Assembly (NCBI GenBank): GCA_902598015.1
Contig: CACJZT010000010.1
Location: 1 to 34,764, forward strand
Direction: 5' to 3'
Length of the DNA stretch: 34,764 bases
Source of the DNA: an uncultured Pelagibacteraceae bacterium
GTDB taxonomy: Bacteria > Pseudomonadota > Alphaproteobacteria > Pelagibacterales > Pelagibacteraceae
Positions 12,929 through 23,488 of the stretch are shown here, piece after piece; position 1 is the first letter of the stretch, and each line of letters starts with the position of its first letter. Under the pieces are notes generated by a model. The model had not been told where the DNA came from. It ran no database searches and worked only from the letters and a program-made list of their open reading frames with translations. The translations under genes were made by a program, and so were the position numbers.

Positions 12929-14884
12929 ATGAAATATCCAGTTTTGTTGCCAAATATCTTTGATTATCCTTTTACATATGAAAGTGATATTAAATTAAAA
13001 GCAGGAGATTATGTAAAAGTTCCATTTGGTAAGAAAAATGTTATTGGTGTAATTTGGGATTTTTTTGAAGAAAAGAATAATAAGGAATTTAAATTAAAAT
13101 CTATAACTGAAAAAATTGAAATTGAACCACTAAGTAAAAATACAATCAATTTTCTAAAGTGGTTTTCCAATTACAACATTGTACCCCTAGGAATGTGTTT
13201 AAAACTGCATTTGATTAATGACGAAAATTTAAAAATAAAAAATGACAAAGATTTATTAAAATATGCTCTATCAAATGAAAAAGAAAGTTATCAACTTTCT
13301 GAAGAGCAAGATAAAGCTTATAAAGAGTTATCCAAAAATGATACCAGTTTTAGAGTTCATTTACTTCAAGGAACAACAGGTTCAGGAAAAACAATAGTTT
13401 ATTTTAAAGCTATTGAAAAAATTATAAATATAGGATTGCAAGCTCTAATTTTATTACCAGAAATAGGACTAACAAATGAGTTTGAAAAAAAATTTAAATC
13501 TTATTTTGGATTTGAAGCTGCAGTTTGGCATTCAAAAGTCAGCCCAAAAAAAAGAAAAATTATATGGAATGGATTATCAGCAGGAAAAATTAAAGTAGTA
13601 CTCGGAGCAAGATCATCCTTATTTCTGCCATTCAAAAAATTAGGTTTGATAACTGTAGATGAAGAGCACGATCAATCTTATAAACAAGATGAAGGAATTA
13701 TCTATAATGCTAGAGATATGGCAATATCAAGAGCTAAACACGAAAACATTCCAATAAATTTAGTAACTGCAGTTCCATCAATCGAAACATATGAAAATAT
13801 TAAAATTAAAAAATATAATTACTCAAGATTACTTAATCGATATAAAGGTGCAAATTTACCCAAACACCATGTTATCGATCTTTATCAAAATCAACTAGCG
13901 ACCAAAAGTTCTATATCTCTTAAAACTCTTGAAAAAGTAAAAGAACATTTAAATAAAAAAGATCAAGTTCTCTTTTTCATAAATAGAAGAGGTTTTGCAC
14001 CCTATGTTTTATGTAAAAAATGTTTAAATGTTTTTACATGCCCAAGGTGTTCTATAAATCTAGTATTTCACAAAAATAAAAAAATTCTTTTGTGTCATTA
14101 CTGTGGATATAATTCAAAATTAAATAGAGATTGTAAAAAAGGAAATGTTTGTGAGTTTGTATTTAGTGGACCTGGGGTAGAAAAAATTGCAGAGGAAGTT
14201 AAAAACCTCTTTCCTGATAAAAAAACAATAATTTTTTCTAGCGACACAATGAATAAAGCATCTGGAAAAGATAAATTGAATAAAATTATATCTGGTGAAA
14301 TAGATATTCTTGTAGGTACTCAATTAATATCAAAAGGATTTCACTTTCCAAAATTGAATTGTATTGTTGTATTAGATATTGATTTAACTTCTCAAGGACA
14401 TGATCTTAGGAGCACAGAAAAAAATTTACAACTTTACCACCAGTTATCAGGAAGAGCAGGTAGAACCGGCAAACCAGCTAATATTTATTTCCAAACATAC
14501 AATTTAAAACCAGAAGTTATAAATCAAATTACAAATGAAGATCCTTTTAAATTTCTAGAAAATGAATTAAATTTAAGAAAGAGGAATAATTTACCGCCCT
14601 ACGAAAGATTTATCGCTTTAATCTTATCTTCATCAAATGAAAAAAAACTTGATGTAGATGCCGTAAAACTTAAAAATATTTTATCAAAGTCTATAGATGC
14701 AAAAATTTTAGGACCAGTTAATGCTCCAATATATAGAATTAATCAAAAATTCAGAAATAGACTATTAATAAGGGCAAAAAAAACATCTAGTGTTCAGAAA
14801 AAATTGAAAGATGTATTGAAAGATTTTCAACTCTCCAAAGGAATGAAACTTTCAGTTGATGTTGACCCTATCAGCTTCAATTAG
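12929..14884 (+). CDS. priA: Primosomal protein N' (replication restart helicase)
   Basis: Superfamily 2 DNA helicase that reloads the replisome at stalled forks. The 651 aa protein has a short N-terminal DNA-binding domain (about 1-105), Walker A GTTGSGKT (148-155), the Walker B box DEEH (244-247), and the helicase C-lobe with GTQLISKGFHFP and the motif VI-like HQLSGRAGRTGK. The zinc-binding insertion has eight cysteines: C362/C365, C371/C374, C389/C392 and C402/C408. The last pair is CX5C instead of the CX2C seen in E. coli PriA. The protein is shorter than E. coli PriA (about 730 aa), mostly in the N-terminal part. It lies 19 bp after lpd and just before the atp operon, a common alphaproteobacterial location. 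Confidence 0.96.
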   Translation: MKYPVLLPNIFDYPFTYESDIKLKAGDYVKVPFGKKNVIGVIWDFFEEKNNKEFKLKSITEKIEIEPLSKNTINFLKWFSNYNIVPLGMCLKLHLINDENLKIKNDKDLLKYALSNEKESYQLSEEQDKAYKELSKNDTSFRVHLLQGTTGSGKTIVYFKAIEKIINIGLQALILLPEIGLTNEFEKKFKSYFGFEAAVWHSKVSPKKRKIIWNGLSAGKIKVVLGARSSLFLPFKKLGLITVDEEHDQSYKQDEGIIYNARDMAISRAKHENIPINLVTAVPSIETYENIKIKKYNYSRLLNRYKGANLPKHHVIDLYQNQLATKSSISLKTLEKVKEHLNKKDQVLFFINRRGFAPYVLCKKCLNVFTCPRCSINLVFHKNKKILLCHYCGYNSKLNRDCKKGNVCEFVFSGPGVEKIAEEVKNLFPDKKTIIFSSDTMNKASGKDKLNKIISGEIDILVGTQLISKGFHFPKLNCIVVLDIDLTSQGHDLRSTEKNLQLYHQLSGRAGRTGKPANIYFQTYNLKPEVINQITNEDPFKFLENELNLRKRNNLPPYERFIALILSSSNEKKLDVDAVKLKNILSKSIDAKILGPVNAPIYRINQKFRNRLLIRAKKTSSVQKKLKDVLKDFQLSKGMKLSVDVDPISFN

Positions 14885-14919
14885 CCCATTAAATCTTACC
14901 ATTTTTCACAATCTGAGCC

Positions 14920-14948
14920 TTGAAGACTGATAATTCGTATGTTATCTA
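14920..14948 (+). promoter_or_regulatory. Probable sigma70-type promoter of atpHAGDC
   Basis: The 102-bp gap between priA and atpH has no gene. It contains TTGAAG (14920-14925), a 17-bp spacer and TATCTA (14943-14948), a reasonable match to -35/-10 consensus. The implied start near 14955 leaves a leader of about 30 nt before the TTG start of atpH. No strong hairpin plus T-run that would end the priA transcript was seen. This is inferred from sequence pattern only; in such AT-rich DNA, chance matches are common. Confidence 0.45.
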
Positions 14949-14986
14949 AGCGAAATTTTAAACATCTTCACAATTGAGAGTATAAA

Positions 14987-15541
14987 TTGAGCAAAAATAA
15001 AATATCAATAACTTCTAATAACAGTTATGCTCAAGCATTATTTGAGCTGGCTAACGAAGATAAATCTCTAACAAAAGTAGAGGAGCAAGTCGTTGCAATT
15101 AGTAGACTCATAAATGAAAGTGAAGAATTTAGATATTTAATCAAAAACCCTACGACTAGCATTGAGGATTTAACTAAAGTTATTAAAACAATTTCTGAAA
15201 AAAACAATTTTGATAATCTTTTAAAAAGATTTCTAGTTTTTTTAATTCAAAAAAGAAGATTTTTTTATTTAGAAAAAATTTTAAGTGACTTTATAGAGGT
15301 ATGTTCGAAAGCTAGAGGTGAAATAAAAGCAGAGCTCTTTTCAGCTAAAGAACTTAATGAAACAGATATTTCTAAAATTAAAGAAGAGCTATCTCAAAAC
15401 TTTGGAGCAAAGATACAGTTAAATTATAAATTTGACCCAAGTTTAATTGGTGGCTTGGTATTAAAAGTAGGAAGTACAATGGTAGATAATTCTATTAGAA
15501 ATAAACTGCAACAAATTCAAAAACAAATGATAGAGGCATAA
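14987..15541 (+). CDS. atpH: F1Fo ATP synthase delta subunit (TTG start)
   Basis: Peripheral-stalk subunit joining the F1 alpha/beta head to the b subunits. The 184 aa length is typical. The N-terminal helical domain carries NSYAQALFELA (about residues 11-21), and the C-terminal part has the OSCP signature IQLNYKFDPSLIGGLVLKVG. There is no ATG in the right region; TTG at 14987 is supported by a GAGAG ribosome-binding sequence at 14976-14980, 6 nt upstream, and by the family N-terminus. It is the first gene of the F1 operon; atpA begins immediately after the stop. The Fo genes (atpIBEF) are not here, as usual in Alphaproteobacteria, where they form a separate cluster. Confidence 0.95.
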   Translation: MSKNKISITSNNSYAQALFELANEDKSLTKVEEQVVAISRLINESEEFRYLIKNPTTSIEDLTKVIKTISEKNNFDNLLKRFLVFLIQKRRFFYLEKILSDFIEVCSKARGEIKAELFSAKELNETDISKIKEELSQNFGAKIQLNYKFDPSLIGGLVLKVGSTMVDNSIRNKLQQIQKQMIEA

Positions 15542-17062
15542 ATGGAAATAAATCCTTCAGAAGTAACAAAAATATTAAAAGAACAGATAAAAAAACTTGG
15601 CGATAGAGCTGAGGTTTCAGAGGTCGGACAAGTATTGTCTGTTGGAGATGGAATTGCAAGAATTTATGGCTTGGATAATGTTCAAGCAGGAGAAATGGTT
15701 GAGTTTTCTGATGGCTCTAAAGGAATGGCATTAAACTTAGAGAGTGACAACGTTGGTGTTGTTATATTTGGCGATGATAGAGAAATTAAAGAGGGCGATA
15801 CTGTAAAAAGAACTGGTGCGATTGTTGATGTACCAGTTGGAAAACAACTTTTAGGAAGAGTTGTTGATGGATTAGGAAATCCAATTGATGGAAAAGGAAC
15901 TTTAGATAAAAGTTTAGAAAGAAAAAGAGTTGAAGTTAAAGCTCCAGGTATTATTCCACGACAATCAGTTGGAGAACCAATGCAAACAGGTTTAAAAGCA
16001 ATTGATAGCTTAATTCCTGTTGGAAGAGGGCAAAGAGAACTTATAATTGGAGATCGTCAAACTGGTAAAACCGCAGTAGCTATCGATACAATTATCAATC
16101 AAAAGAAAATTAATGAGTCAGACGATGAAAGTAAAAAACTTTATTGTATATATGTTGCAATTGGACAAAAAAGATCAACTGTTGCTCAAATTGTAAAAAC
16201 TTTAGAGGATGCTGGTGCAATGGAATATACGACTATAGTTTCCGCAACAGCCTCAGACTCTGCGCCTCTTCAGTTTTTAGCTCCTTACACAGGGTGTACT
16301 ATGGGAGAATATTTTAGAGATAATGGAATGCACGCTTTAATTATTTATGATGATTTATCTAAGCAAGCAGTTGCATATAGACAAATGTCATTATTATTAA
16401 GAAGACCACCGGGGCGTGAAGCATACCCTGGAGATGTGTTTTATTTACATAGTAGATTATTAGAAAGAGCTGCCAAATTAAGCGATGAAAATGGTGGGGG
16501 TTCTTTAACTGCGCTACCAATTATTGAAACACAAGCAGGCGATGTCTCTGCATACATTCCAACAAATGTAATATCTATTACAGATGGACAAATATTTCTA
16601 GAAACTGAACTGTTCAATCAAGGAATAAGACCAGCAGTAAACGTTGGATTGTCAGTATCTAGAGTAGGATCAGCTGCACAAACTAAAGCGATGAAATCTG
16701 TGGCTGGATCAATTAAATTAGAGTTAGCTCAATACAGAGAAATGGCAGCTTTTGCTCAATTTGGATCTGATTTAGATGCATCTACACAAAAACTTTTAAA
16801 TAGAGGTTCGAAGTTAACTGAACTTTTAAAACAAGGACAGTATTCTCCCATGACAGTTGCTGAACAAGTTATATCAATTTTCTGTGGCGTAAAAGGTTAT
16901 TTGGATGATATTGAACTTAAAGATGTAGCAGACTTTGAAAATAAAGTTCTACAAAAGTGTAAATCTGATAAGCCTGAGATTATGGAGTCTATTGCCAAAA
17001 CTGGGAAGATTGAGGAAGACATTGAAAAACAATTAGTAGAATTAATTAAAGGAATTAAATAA
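15542..17062 (+). CDS. atpA: F1Fo ATP synthase alpha subunit
   Basis: Regulatory nucleotide-binding subunit of the F1 hexamer. The 506 aa protein shows the N-terminal beta barrel, Walker A GDRQTGKT (170-177), the [12 protein letters not shown]alker B segment (about 265-276), [24 protein letters not shown], and the arginine finger R374 in [10 protein letters not shown], which projects into the catalytic site of beta. Length and all signatures match the family with no insertion. It starts with no gap after atpH and is followed by atpG after 6 bp. Confidence 0.99.
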   Translation: MEINPSEVTKILKEQIKKLGDRAEVSEVGQVLSVGDGIARIYGLDNVQAGEMVEFSDGSKGMALNLESDNVGVVIFGDDREIKEGDTVKRTGAIVDVPVGKQLLGRVVDGLGNPIDGKGTLDKSLERKRVEVKAPGIIPRQSVGEPMQTGLKAIDSLIPVGRGQRELIIGDRQTGKTAVAIDTIINQKKINESDDESKKLYCIYVAIGQKRSTVAQIVKTLEDAGAMEYTTIVSATASDSAPLQFLAPYTGCTMGEYFRDNGMHALIIYDDLSKQAVAYRQMSLLLRRPPGREAYPGDVFYLHSRLLERAAKLSDENGGGSLTALPIIETQAGDVSAYIPTNVISITDGQIFLETELFNQGIRPAVNVGLSVSRVGSAAQTKAMKSVAGSIKLELAQYREMAAFAQFGSDLDASTQKLLNRGSKLTELLKQGQYSPMTVAEQVISIFCGVKGYLDDIELKDVADFENKVLQKCKSDKPEIMESIAKTGKIEEDIEKQLVELIKGIK

Positions 17063-17068
17063 TCATAA

Positions 17069-19364
<2,296 letters not shown>

Positions 19365-19365
<1 letters not shown>

Positions 19366-19763
19366 TGAGTAATCATTTTAATATAGATATTGTAAATCCA
19401 GAACAATCTTTTCTTTCTAAAGACAATGTATTTGAAGTTGTAATTCCTGCTGTAGAAGGAGAGATTGGTATTCTTAAAGACCATATTCCAATTATCTCTT
19501 TTTTAAAACCAGGTATAATTAGAGTATTCTCTGAGTCTGAGGAACAAAGTTTTTATGTTGAAGATGGTATTGTCGAATTTAAAGACAATACATTATCTGT
19601 ATTAACTAGTTCAATTTTTAATTTAAAGGATGCTGATAAAAATTTTGTATCTGAATCGATAAGCAGCGCTGAAGCAGAATTATCAAAAGATAATATCGAT
19701 GATCAAAAAAGATTTCTTTTAAATCACAAAGTCGAAGTTCTAAAATCTATAAGTATTAATTAA
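19365..19763 (+). CDS. atpC: F1Fo ATP synthase epsilon subunit
   Basis: Rotor-base subunit that couples gamma to the c ring and can inhibit ATP hydrolysis. The 132 aa protein has the N-terminal beta sandwich with FNIDIVNPEQSFLS and the typical EGEIGILKDHIPIISFLKPG segment, then a C-terminal helical stretch (SISSAEAELSKDN onward). Translation is coupled to atpD through TAATG. It ends the operon: its stop lies inside TTAATTAA, which also supplies the stop of the convergent rppH, so the two coding regions overlap by 8 bp with no room for a conventional terminator between them. Confidence 0.96.
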
Positions 19764-20232
19764 CTACTTTTTCTAGTTCTTTTTGAATTTCTTGGTAAAC
19801 ATGAAGTTTAAAATCTACAACTTTAGTTGTTAAATCTTTAATATCTATCCACTTCCAATCTAAAAATTCAGGATGTTTAGTTTTAATGTTAATTTCATTT
19901 TCCTCTCCATTAAACTTTAAAATAAACCACTTTTGCTTTTGGCCTTTATATTTTCCTTTCCAAATTATTCCTAAGAGGCGATCAGGAAGATCGTAAGTTG
20001 TGTATTTGCTTATTTCTTTAATTAGCTTTACCGATTTTATGCTTGTTTCCTCTTCAAGTTCCCTCAACGCTGCATCAAAATAATTTTCACCCTCATCAAT
20101 ACCGCCTTGAGGCATTTGCCAAAAATCAGCAGGATTATCAATTCTTTTTGCAACAAATAACTTGTTTTCTTTATTTAAGACCGCGATACCAACACCAATT
20201 CTTAATGGAAGTTTTTGAAATTTTTCTTTCAT
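19756..20232 (-). CDS. rppH: RNA pyrophosphohydrolase (Nudix family)
   Basis: Removes pyrophosphate from 5'-triphosphate RNA, which opens mRNA to RNase E decay. The 158 aa protein has FWQMPQGGIDEGE and the Nudix box from G43 to I65, with E49, R57, E58, E61 and E62 in place for metal binding. The usual Gly near the end of the box is Ser (S64). The N-terminal RIGVGIAVLNKENKLFVAKR and the length fit RppH better than generic Nudix hydrolases. It is the last gene of the minus-strand block, 2 bp after ctpA, a neighbourhood also seen in other Alphaproteobacteria. An alternative substrate such as a dinucleoside polyphosphate cannot be excluded. Confidence 0.9.
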   Translation of the reverse strand: MKEKFQKLPLRIGVGIAVLNKENKLFVAKRIDNPADFWQMPQGGIDEGENYFDAALRELEEETSIKSVKLIKEISKYTTYDLPDRLLGIIWKGKYKGQKQKWFILKFNGEENEINIKTKHPEFLDWKWIDIKDLTTKVVDFKLHVYQEIQKELEKVVN

Positions 20233-20234
20233 TC

Positions 20235-21368
20235 TTAACCATTTAATAATTTAAGAGCAAATTCCAACTGGTTATCAGTATCTGTATTTATTCTAAATTC
20301 ATCTGAACCTTCAGCAATAACTATATCTGGATTTACACCTACTCTTGAAATTGATTTACCTGATGGGAGATAATATTTAGAAACAGTAAGTCTTATGGCA
20401 CCTTCATTATCTAAAGGAATAATTGACTGAACTGACCCTTTTCCATATGTACTCTCTCCTACTAATATTGCTCTTTTGTGATCTTGTAGTGCTCCTGCAA
20501 CAATTTCAGATGCTGATGCAGACCCATAATTAATCAAAATAACCATTGTTTCTCCATCAATAATATCTCCTTTTTTTGCAAACCATTTTCTATTTTCATA
20601 CTTTCTTTTACTTTTTGTTGAAACTATTTCTCCATTTTCTAAAAAATAATCTGAAATCTTTATTGCTTGAGATAATAATCCACCAGGATTATTTCTTAAA
20701 TCTAATATGTAATTTTTAATTTTCTTATTTTTCTTAAATTCTTTAATTTTATTTTTTATTTGTTTACTACTATTTTCATTGAATGATGTTAATCTTATAT
20801 AAGCTGTCTGATCATCTTTTATTTCAGACTTTACAGATGCAACTTGTATAATTTCTCTTGTAATTGTAAATATAAGTGCTTTTCTTTCACCCCTTCTTCT
20901 AACAGTAATTTCGATATCAGATCCAACTGGGCCTCTCATTAATTCTACAGCTTCAGATAGAGTTTTTCCTTGAACTTGAACATCATCAATTTTAACAATA
21001 TAATCTCCAGCTTTAACGCCAACCTCCTCAGCTGGTGAGTTATCAATTGGAGAAATTACTTTTACGACACCAGCCTCCATACTAACTTCAATACCCAATC
21101 CTCCAAATTCTCCGCTAGTCTCAGTTTGCATATTTTTAAACGAGTCTGGAGACATATATGCTGAATAGGGATCCAAAGATTGCAAAACACCGTTTATAGC
21201 AGCATCCATTGCTTCACTCTGATTTACTTCATCAACATATTCTTTATTAATTTTATCTAAGACTTCGCTGAATAAATCGATTTTTTTGTAAATATCGTTT
21301 TCATTACTAAAAATTGGGTTTGTAAATATGAAAAAAAATAAAGAAGCTATTAAGTATATTTTTTTCAT
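20235..21368 (-). CDS. ctpA: C-terminal processing periplasmic protease (S41 family)
   Basis: Exported serine protease that trims the C-termini of envelope proteins. The 377 aa protein begins with a signal peptide (MKK, a hydrophobic stretch to about residue 20, likely cleavage near PIFS-NE). Next come the S41 N-terminal helices, a PDZ domain (about 85-160, GGLGIEV to EITVRRRG), and the protease core with LDLRNNPGGLL (222-232) and NYGSASASEIVAGALQD. The predicted Ser-Lys dyad is S285 and K310 in STYGKGSVQ; the 25-residue spacing equals that in E. coli Prc. The start overlaps the rsfS stop by 4 bp (ATGA). Its relatives in other Alphaproteobacteria lie next to an M23 peptidase, which is absent here. 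Confidence 0.95.
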   Translation of the reverse strand: MKKIYLIASLFFFIFTNPIFSNENDIYKKIDLFSEVLDKINKEYVDEVNQSEAMDAAINGVLQSLDPYSAYMSPDSFKNMQTETSGEFGGLGIEVSMEAGVVKVISPIDNSPAEEVGVKAGDYIVKIDDVQVQGKTLSEAVELMRGPVGSDIEITVRRRGERKALIFTITREIIQVASVKSEIKDDQTAYIRLTSFNENSSKQIKNKIKEFKKNKKIKNYILDLRNNPGGLLSQAIKISDYFLENGEIVSTKSKRKYENRKWFAKKGDIIDGETMVILINYGSASASEIVAGALQDHKRAILVGESTYGKGSVQSIIPLDNEGAIRLTVSKYYLPSGKSISRVGVNPDIVIAEGSDEFRINTDTDNQLEFALKLLNG

Positions 21369-21715
21369 ATGATCAGTTTTTCTTTAGGAATTAATTCTGA
21401 CCACATTTTTTCTAATTCGTAAAATTTTCTTTTTTCAGGATTAAAAATATGAACTATTAAGTCTATTCCATCTACAAGCTTCCAATCATTGCTATCTTTT
21501 CCCTCAATCTTACAATTATTCACACCATTAATTTTTAATTTTTCAAAAACTTGTTCAGATAAAGCCTGAATATGTCTTGATGATGTACCACTAGCTATAA
21601 TCATGAAATCCGCAACTGATGATTTTCCTTCGAGATCTATTGAAACTATGTCTAAGGCTTTATTAATATCAAGCGTTTTGATTATTTCATCTTTAAGAGC
21701 TGATATTTTTTCCAT
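21365..21715 (-). CDS. rsfS: Ribosomal silencing factor RsfS
   Basis: Binds ribosomal protein L14 and blocks subunit joining when nutrients are scarce. The 116 aa protein has the family pattern: ALDIVSIDLEGKSSVADFMI, then ASGTSSRHIQALSEQV, then the strand DSNDWKLVDGIDLIVHIF and the C-terminal YELEKMWSEL. It lies downstream of nadD (17-bp gap) and overlaps ctpA by 4 bp. In many related genomes rlmH (23S rRNA pseudouridine methyltransferase) follows rsfS; here ctpA follows directly. Confidence 0.94.
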   Translation of the reverse strand: MEKISALKDEIIKTLDINKALDIVSIDLEGKSSVADFMIIASGTSSRHIQALSEQVFEKLKINGVNNCKIEGKDSNDWKLVDGIDLIVHIFNPEKRKFYELEKMWSELIPKEKLII

Positions 21716-21732
21716 TAATTAAATAAAGATTA

Positions 21733-22275
21733 TCAAATTTTTCTTAATTGAGAAGATGAAATATTGACTTTATTAAACTTTATAAATTCAACTGCTTTTT
21801 TATTATATTTCTTAAATGATTTAGATCTAAAGGCCTTTGATTTGTATCCATTTCGATCAAATACCAATATTTTACACATTTTAGTTATTGAATTGTACCC
21901 TTTCCATTTATGAAAATTTATTAGGTTATCGGCCCCCATTAAAAAAAATATTTCTGAATGTTTAAATTTTTTTTTTAAATATTTAATTAAATCTACTGTA
22001 CGATTAGATTTTATTATTTCTTCAAAACATTTAACTTTTATAAATTTATTATTTTTATTAATTTTTTTTGCATAAGCTGTTCTTTTATATAGATCATTTG
22101 GATTATTTTTTTTAAATGGATTTTGTTTTGTTATAGCCCATATAACTTGGCTCAAATTATAATTTTTTTTTGCTAATTTAGAAATTCTTATATGACCAAC
22201 ATGCGCTGGATCAAACGATCCACCGAGTACACCAATCTTTTTATTTTCTAATTTGCCCTGTACCATAAACTTCAT
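21733..22275 (-). CDS. nadD: Nicotinate-nucleotide adenylyltransferase, with a very short C-terminus
   Basis: Adenylates nicotinate mononucleotide in NAD synthesis. The protein (180 aa from the first ATG) has the nucleotidyltransferase start GGSFDPAHVGH (18-28, with the HxGH catalytic pair), FFLMGADNLINFHKWK, and the ISSSQLRK motif (the family ISST/SxxIR element). The chain stops one residue after that motif, whereas typical NadD proteins go on for roughly 20-25 residues. The start lies in the last 35 bp of proA; a second in-frame ATG at 22266 (MVQGKLENKK) would reduce the overlap to 26 bp, and both begin before the conserved KKIGVLGG. It sits between proA and rsfS as in other Alphaproteobacteria. 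The alternative reading, a nicotinamide-nucleotide enzyme, is less likely from context. Confidence 0.9.
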   Translation of the reverse strand: MKFMVQGKLENKKIGVLGGSFDPAHVGHIRISKLAKKNYNLSQVIWAITKQNPFKKNNPNDLYKRTAYAKKINKNNKFIKVKCFEEIIKSNRTVDLIKYLKKKFKHSEIFFLMGADNLINFHKWKGYNSITKMCKILVFDRNGYKSKAFRSKSFKKYNKKAVEFIKFNKVNISSSQLRKI

Positions 22276-23488
22276 ATTTATAACTTACTAACTGATTTAG
22301 ACCGACAGGACCTCTTGGTGGCAAGGTGTTTGTTGAAATTCCAACCTCTCCACCAAAACCAAATTCTCCTCCGTCAGCAAATTGTGTTGATGAATTTTGA
22401 ATAGCAATAGAGCTTTTTACATTCTTAATAAAGAATTTTGCTGTATTTTTGTTTTTGGTTACTATTGCATCTGTATGCATAGTTCCATATTTGTTGATAT
22501 GAGCAACTGCTTCTTTGACATTATTCACTAATTTAACTGAAATAATCGGTGAAAGATGTTCTTTTGACCAAGTATTATTATTTGCAGGATATGTTTTGCC
22601 TTTAAATAATTTACTTATTTTTTTATCAGCTAAAATTTTACAACCGCTTTTAGCTAGTGAATTTAAAATTAAATTCACTGATTTCGATTTACTTTTATGT
22701 ATTAAGAGAGTTTCAGTTGCACCACATATACTAGTATTTCTCAACTTAGCATTTAATACTATTTTGTTTGCCATATTATCTTTTGCCTCTTTATCAATAT
22801 ATGTATGACAAATTCCTTCCAAATGACCAATAACTGGAACCTTTGAAAGTTGTTTAACTTTTTTTACTAAATTTTTTCCACCTCGTGGTATTACAACATC
22901 AATGGAGTTTTCCATTTTTGATAATAAATAATCGACGAGTTTTCTGCTCTTGTTATTTATAAACTGGACATAATTTTCGTTCACTTTATTTTTTTTTAGA
23001 GCTTTCCTAAATAAATTTACTAAAATTTTATTACTATTGTAGGCTTCGGAACCACCTCTTAATATAACCGCATTTCCAGATTTAAAACATAGTGCTGATA
23101 CATCCGAAGTAACATTGGGTCTACTTTCAAATATTACACCTATAACTCCTATTGGTATTGTAACTCTTCTAATTTCAAGTCCATTTGGCCTTTTCCATTT
23201 GGAAGTTACTTTATCTATAGGATCTTTAAAAGAAGTAATAGTTTTAACAGAGTCAATTATACTTTTTAATTTATTATTACTAAGAGTGAGTCTTTGAATT
23301 AAGTTTTCTTTTAATTTTTTTCCTCTTGCATAAAAAATATCTTTCTTATTTTCGCTAATAATTTTATTCTTATTAATCTCGATTAATTTTACAAAATCTT
23401 TTAAAACTTTATTCTTTTTTTTTGGACTAATACTTGAGTTCAAAGCTTTTCTAGAATTCAATCCAATTTTTTTAAGTAGTTTACTCAT
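22241..23488 (-). CDS. proA: Glutamate-5-semialdehyde dehydrogenase (gamma-glutamyl phosphate reductase)
   Basis: Second step of proline synthesis: NADPH reduces gamma-glutamyl phosphate to glutamate semialdehyde. The 415 aa protein has the GVIGVIFESRPNVTSDVSAL segment, NAVILRGGSEAYNSN, VIPRGGKNLV, GHLEGICHTY, and the catalytic cysteine C255 in NTSICGATETLL. The C-terminal FGFGGEVGISTNTLPPRGPVG is fully typical. Its start shares one base with the proB stop (TAATG on the minus strand), so both pathway enzymes are probably made in step. Its 3' end overlaps nadD by 35 bp. Confidence 0.97.
   Translation of the reverse strand: MSKLLKKIGLNSRKALNSSISPKKKNKVLKDFVKLIEINKNKIISENKKDIFYARGKKLKENLIQRLTLSNNKLKSIIDSVKTITSFKDPIDKVTSKWKRPNGLEIRRVTIPIGVIGVIFESRPNVTSDVSALCFKSGNAVILRGGSEAYNSNKILVNLFRKALKKNKVNENYVQFINNKSRKLVDYLLSKMENSIDVVIPRGGKNLVKKVKQLSKVPVIGHLEGICHTYIDKEAKDNMANKIVLNAKLRNTSICGATETLLIHKSKSKSVNLILNSLAKSGCKILADKKISKLFKGKTYPANNNTWSKEHLSPIISVKLVNNVKEAVAHINKYGTMHTDAIVTKNKNTAKFFIKNVKSSIAIQNSSTQFADGGEFGFGGEVGISTNTLPPRGPVGLNQLVSYKYEVYGTGQIRK

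Noticed and set aside
14885..14986. Rho-independent terminator after priA
   Set aside because: No GC-bearing inverted repeat followed by a T-run could be found in the gap.
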